A stretch of 17,809 nt of DNA from Firmicutes bacterium UBA1768 (lineage in GTDB: Bacteria > Bacillota > Clostridia > Peptostreptococcales > Anaerovoracaceae): the NCBI GenBank assembly GCA_002315335.1, contig DCGW01000005.1, positions 1 to 17,809 of the forward strand, given 5' to 3'. Below, piece after piece: positions 15,022 through 17,809 of the stretch (position 1 is the stretch's first letter; each line of letters opens with the position of its first letter). Under the pieces are notes generated by a model that was not told the origin of the DNA, ran no database searches, and worked only from the letters and a program-made list of their open reading frames with translations. The position numbers were made by a program, and so were the translations under genes.

Positions 15022-15055
15022 AACAGATACTGATTATTTTTTCAAGGAGAAATAT

Positions 15056-16291
15056 ATGAATAAGAAACCAGAACTCCTCGCGCCGGCGGGCGATTTAGAA
15101 AAACTTAAAATAGCTCTTATCTATGGTGCAGACGCTGTTTACTTCGGCGGTGAAGTCTTCAGCTTAAGGGCGGGAGCAGGAAATCTTTCCATTCCCGAAA
15201 TTGAAGAAGGCTGCGCTTTTGCACACAGTTTAAATAAAAGGCTTTATATGGCAGTTAATGTGTTTGCTCATAATAATGATATAGGCGGGTTAATCAACTA
15301 TTTAGAGTCAATTAAACATATACCGATAGATGGTTTTATAGTTTCGGATCCCGGCGTGATTTCTATAATGAAGCAAGTATTGCCTGATGCAGAGCTTCAT
15401 CTTTCAACTCAGTCAAACACCACTAACTGGGCAAGCGCTGCGTTTTGGCACAGTATGGGTATAAAAAGGATTGTTACTGCCAGGGAGCTGTCATTCGATG
15501 AGATAAAGGAGATAAGGTCAAGGTGTCCGGATACTTTGGAAATCGAAGCTTTTGTGCATGGAGCCATGTGCATTTCCTATTCGGGCAGGTGTCTTCTGAG
15601 CAATTTTATGACAAACAGAGACGCAAACAGGGGAGCCTGTTCTCATCCCTGCAGGTGGAAGTATGCGCTTGTTGAGGAGCAGCGACCAGGAGAATATATT
15701 GCTGTCGATGAGGATGAAAGAGGTACATATTTCTTCAATTCAAAGGATTTATGCATGATAAGAAATATTCCGGACCTTGTTGAAGCGGGGATTTCTTCTC
15801 TAAAGATAGAAGGCAGAATGAAGAGTATATTCTATGTGGCTGTAGTTGTCGGAGCTTATAGAAAGGCTATAGACGCATATTTTGATGACCCGGAAAATTA
15901 CTCCTTTAAGGAAGAATGGTTTGACGAACTGACAAAGGTAAGCCACAGATATTTTACTACCGGATTTTATTATAACAAGCCTGATGACAGTGGTCAGAAC
16001 TATGGAAGCAGCTCTTATATCAAGGAATACACTTTCCTTGGCATAGTAAAAGCCTATGATGAAGACACAGGCTTTGCTATAGTGGAGCAGAGAAATAAGA
16101 TAGTTGTCGGGGACGCTATTGAGGTCTTTGGTCCCGGCGCAGACTGTTTTGAGCAGACCGTTACCGAAATGTTCGATGAAAAAACCGGTGAGGCTATAGA
16201 TGCAGCTCCGCATGCACAGCAGATTATCAGAATTAAAATGGATAACAAGGTTGGCGAGAACTTTATGCTCAGAAAGGCCAATTCAAAATAG
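15056..16291 (+). CDS. U32-family protein, TrhP-like tRNA hydroxylation protein
   Basis: Members of this family were named peptidases, but the TrhP branch (YegQ in E. coli, YrrN/YrrO in Bacillus) is needed for 5-hydroxyuridine at tRNA position 34. The N-terminal ELLAPAGDLEKLKIALIYGADAVYFGG region is diagnostic. The U32 signature spans HGAMCISYSGRCLLSN and RDANRGACSHPCRW, with four Cys (C172, C179, C195, C199) likely holding an iron-sulfur cluster. KIEGRMKS and a C-terminal beta-rich domain (about 325-411) follow. The length of 411 residues is normal. ATG 15056 is chosen for AAGGAG (15044-15049), six bases upstream; an in-frame ATG at 15008 would overlap the divergent gene and lacks such a site. 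It pairs functionally with the TrmR-like gene at 11409. Family certainty is high, precise role moderate. Confidence 0.88.
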   Translation: MNKKPELLAPAGDLEKLKIALIYGADAVYFGGEVFSLRAGAGNLSIPEIEEGCAFAHSLNKRLYMAVNVFAHNNDIGGLINYLESIKHIPIDGFIVSDPGVISIMKQVLPDAELHLSTQSNTTNWASAAFWHSMGIKRIVTARELSFDEIKEIRSRCPDTLEIEAFVHGAMCISYSGRCLLSNFMTNRDANRGACSHPCRWKYALVEEQRPGEYIAVDEDERGTYFFNSKDLCMIRNIPDLVEAGISSLKIEGRMKSIFYVAVVVGAYRKAIDAYFDDPENYSFKEEWFDELTKVSHRYFTTGFYYNKPDDSGQNYGSSSYIKEYTFLGIVKAYDEDTGFAIVEQRNKIVVGDAIEVFGPGADCFEQTVTEMFDEKTGEAIDAAPHAQQIIRIKMDNKVGENFMLRKANSK

Positions 16292-16318
16292 GCCTGCAAA
16301 ACTCTTGTTCAGTAATTT

Positions 16319-16361
16319 GACAGACATTTTTGGCTATTTCAAACTAAATGTCTGTCTTTTT
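16319..16361 (+). terminator. Terminator after the U32 gene, first copy of a repeated hairpin
   Basis: GACAGACATTT (16319-16329) pairs with AAATGTCTGTC (16346-16356) over 11 perfect base pairs with a 16-base loop, and is followed by TTTTT (16357-16361). It lies 27 bases past the U32 stop. The same arms recur at 16485-16522. Confidence 0.75.
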
Positions 16362-16482
16362 CTTGGATTTAAGGTTATTTCAGCTTCACAGTTTCCATAT
16401 TATCGCATTTAATAGATGGATTTTCCAAATTAATAACTATTTTCCATACAATTCTGATTATTTTTCGAGTTTTTCTTGTTTG
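16357..16482. other. AT-rich spacer between the two repeated hairpins, no gene seen
   Basis: I find no plausible protein start with a ribosome site, no RNA gene and no further strong stem here. A frame open across the end of the U32 gene into this spacer (16200-16412) has neither a ribosome site nor any family-like sequence. Confidence 0.6.
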
Positions 16483-16484
16483 TT

Positions 16485-16522
16485 GACAGACATTTTTGCT
16501 TAATGTTAGTAAAATGTCTGTC
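16485..16522. repeat. Second copy of the GACAGACATTT hairpin, next to the MATE gene end
   Basis: GACAGACATTTT (16485-16496) pairs with AAAATGTCTGTC (16511-16522) over 12 perfect base pairs with a 14-base loop. The left arm with its flanks, TTGACAGACATTTTTG (16483-16498), is identical to 16317-16332, while the loop differs from copy one. It ends 25 bases from the MATE stop and may serve as that gene's terminator, although no T-run follows it on the minus strand; on the plus strand only TTT follows. Confidence 0.75.
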
Positions 16523-16547
16523 TTTATCAAAAACAAAATTATTTACA

Positions 16548-17809
16548 TCAATAATACTGATATCTGTTTCTTGCCTTAATAATGCAGAAGGCGGAAACGA
16601 TAATAGAGAATACCTCCGCCAAAGGCATAGAAATCCAGATTCCGTCTGTCCCTAAGAAAACCGGTAAAATCATTACGAAGAGTACCTGGAAAAGCAATAC
16701 TCTTGAAAACGATATAAACGCGGAGATTAAGCCGTTGTTTAATGCGGTAAAAAGGGCAGAAGCAAAGATGTTGAAGCCTGCTAAAAGATAACTCAGGGAG
16801 AAGAGCGCAAAGGCTCTTTTGGTGAGTGCGCAGAGTTTTGTGTCGTAGCCTACAAATAAATGTGATAGCGGCCCTGCCAGCAATTCTGAGGCTGCAAGCA
16901 TAATTATGGAAAAAATACCAATAATTACCAGGCTTTTTTTCAGCATGTTTTTCAGTTCGGAGGTGTTACCCGAACCGTAATTAAAGCTGATTATAGGAGC
17001 TGCGCCTATGGAATAACCTATAAACATTGAAATGAATACGAATGCGACATACATAATTACGCCATATGCTGCAACTCCGTCTTCGCCTGCTAACAGTATA
17101 AGCTTGTAGTTATATATCATATTGACAAGCGACATTGATACTGTTGTCATGAATTCGGATGCACCGTTCAACAGGGCATTGCCAAGATACCTTGGATTTT
17201 TTGACGGCGTAGTGAGCCTGAGAAGGCTTTTGTTTGGAGATAGAAAGTAGATTAATGGAATAATGCCGCCGATACACTCGGAAACTGCGGTTGCTGCGGC
17301 AGCTCCGATTACTCCCCAGCTTAAAACTCCGACGAATAGGAAGTCTAAGACCATGTTGGTGCAGCCAGCGAGTAAAGTGATTTTCAAGCCGAGCTTAGGC
17401 TTTTCTGAGGCTATTAATAATTCCTGGAATGCGACCTGAAGCATAAAAGGAACGAGACTGATAAGACCGACTCTTCCATAGTCGATGCAGTAGTCCATCA
17501 TGGCTTCGGTTGCGCCCAAAAGCACCAGAATCTGCTTCAAAAATAATTGACCCAAGATGGTCAAAACTATTCCGGTGCCGATCAATACATAAATCAACAG
17601 AGAGAAGATTTTATTTGCTTCTTCTTTTTTTCCTTCTCCGAGGTATTTTGCAACTAATGCAGAGCCTCCGGTTCCTATCATGAAGCCAATGGTGGAAAGT
17701 ATCATGATAAAAGGCAGGATGAGGTTTACTGCAGCAAAGCCTATGGAGTTAACATAGTTTGATATGAAAAAACCGTCAACAACACCGTAAATCGATGTGA
17801 AAACCATCA
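16548..17809 (-). CDS. MATE-family multidrug/sodium efflux transporter, 5' end outside the window
   Basis: MATE transporters export cationic drugs or metabolites in exchange for Na+ or H+. About 420 residues are visible, with many membrane segments. The visible N-terminus (SIYGVVDGFFISNYVNSIGFAAVNLILPF) matches the first membrane helix and loop of the DinF/NorM-like branch. TGGSALVAKYLGEGKKEEA and the mid-protein ISFNYGSGNTSELKNMLKKS are family landmarks. The ATG at 17807 is internal to the family alignment: about 30 N-terminal residues and the real start lie beyond the right edge. The stop (TGA) is at 16548-16550. It is convergent with the U32 gene. Substrate cannot be told from sequence. 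Confidence 0.9.
   Translation of the reverse strand, partial: MVFTSIYGVVDGFFISNYVNSIGFAAVNLILPFIMILSTIGFMIGTGGSALVAKYLGEGKKEEANKIFSLLIYVLIGTGIVLTILGQLFLKQILVLLGATEAMMDYCIDYGRVGLISLVPFMLQVAFQELLIASEKPKLGLKITLLAGCTNMVLDFLFVGVLSWGVIGAAAATAVSECIGGIIPLIYFLSPNKSLLRLTTPSKNPRYLGNALLNGASEFMTTVSMSLVNMIYNYKLILLAGEDGVAAYGVIMYVAFVFISMFIGYSIGAAPIISFNYGSGNTSELKNMLKKSLVIIGIFSIIMLAASELLAGPLSHLFVGYDTKLCALTKRAFALFSLSYLLAGFNIFASALFTALNNGLISAFISFSRVLLFQVLFVMILPVFLGTDGIWISMPLAEVFSIIVSAFCIIKARNRYQYY

Noticed and set aside
15008..15055. Upstream ATG start for the U32 protein
   Set aside because: It overlaps the 5' end of the divergent gene, while the AAGGAG at 15044-15049 points to ATG 15056 and the family begins with the ELLAPAGD region there.
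16275..16295. AGGCC/GGCCT stem across the U32 stop codon
   Set aside because: It has only five base pairs with an 11-base loop; a much stronger terminator follows at 16319.
16200..16412. Short plus-strand frame across the U32 end and the spacer
   Set aside because: It has no ribosome site, mostly overlaps the U32 gene in another frame and then runs through a terminator hairpin.

Overview
The window looks like chromosomal DNA of a low-to-moderate GC Gram-positive anaerobe, most likely class Clostridia (Bacillota). The evidence is a PolC-type replicative polymerase with a C-terminal clamp-binding peptide, the dxr-ispG-polC gene order, a glycine riboswitch ahead of an AGCS symporter, the split radical SAM/DUF2344 pair, a YkgJ-type cysteine-cluster protein and strong AGGAGG-type ribosome binding sites. 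I cannot name the genus. Everything reads as ordinary intact chromosome: I see no IS element, phage gene, CRISPR array, tRNA or rRNA.

Region 1 (1-6162) is the end of an isoprenoid/replication operon: the 3' part of dxr, then ispG (two enzymes of the MEP pathway), then polC, closed by a clean intrinsic terminator. The site-2 protease gene rseP, commonly found between dxr and ispG in clostridia, is absent. Region 2 (6163-7976) is one regulated unit: an extended -10 promoter, a single-aptamer glycine riboswitch with a terminator, a Na+:alanine/glycine symporter, and a second terminator. Region 3 (7994-10672) holds a two-gene operon for a B12-binding-type radical SAM protein and its DUF2344 partner, overlapping by one base, followed by a promoter-like sequence and a terminator-like hairpin.

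Region 4 (10697-14416) begins with a ComEA-like DNA-binding protein whose start lies only 24 bases past that hairpin. Next is an O-methyltransferase of the TrmR (YrrM) type, with two promoter-like sequences and no visible ribosome binding site. Then comes a tightly coupled pair of uncharacterised envelope proteins: a single-pass membrane protein with a very basic cytoplasmic head, and a lipoprotein with two DUF3298-like halves. Region 5 (14467-16291) has a small cysteine-cluster protein on the minus strand, divergent from a U32-family protein of the TrhP type. TrhP and TrmR would together make 5-methoxyuridine at the tRNA wobble position, so this pathway appears split around the envelope pair. 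Region 6 (16292-17809) contains two hairpins with nearly identical arms and a MATE-family transporter on the minus strand that runs off the window.

The parts most worth a second look are the glycine riboswitch and its alternative helix, the possible leaderless start of the methyltransferase gene, the hairpin in front of comEA, the unknown membrane protein/lipoprotein pair, and the duplicated hairpins near the right end.
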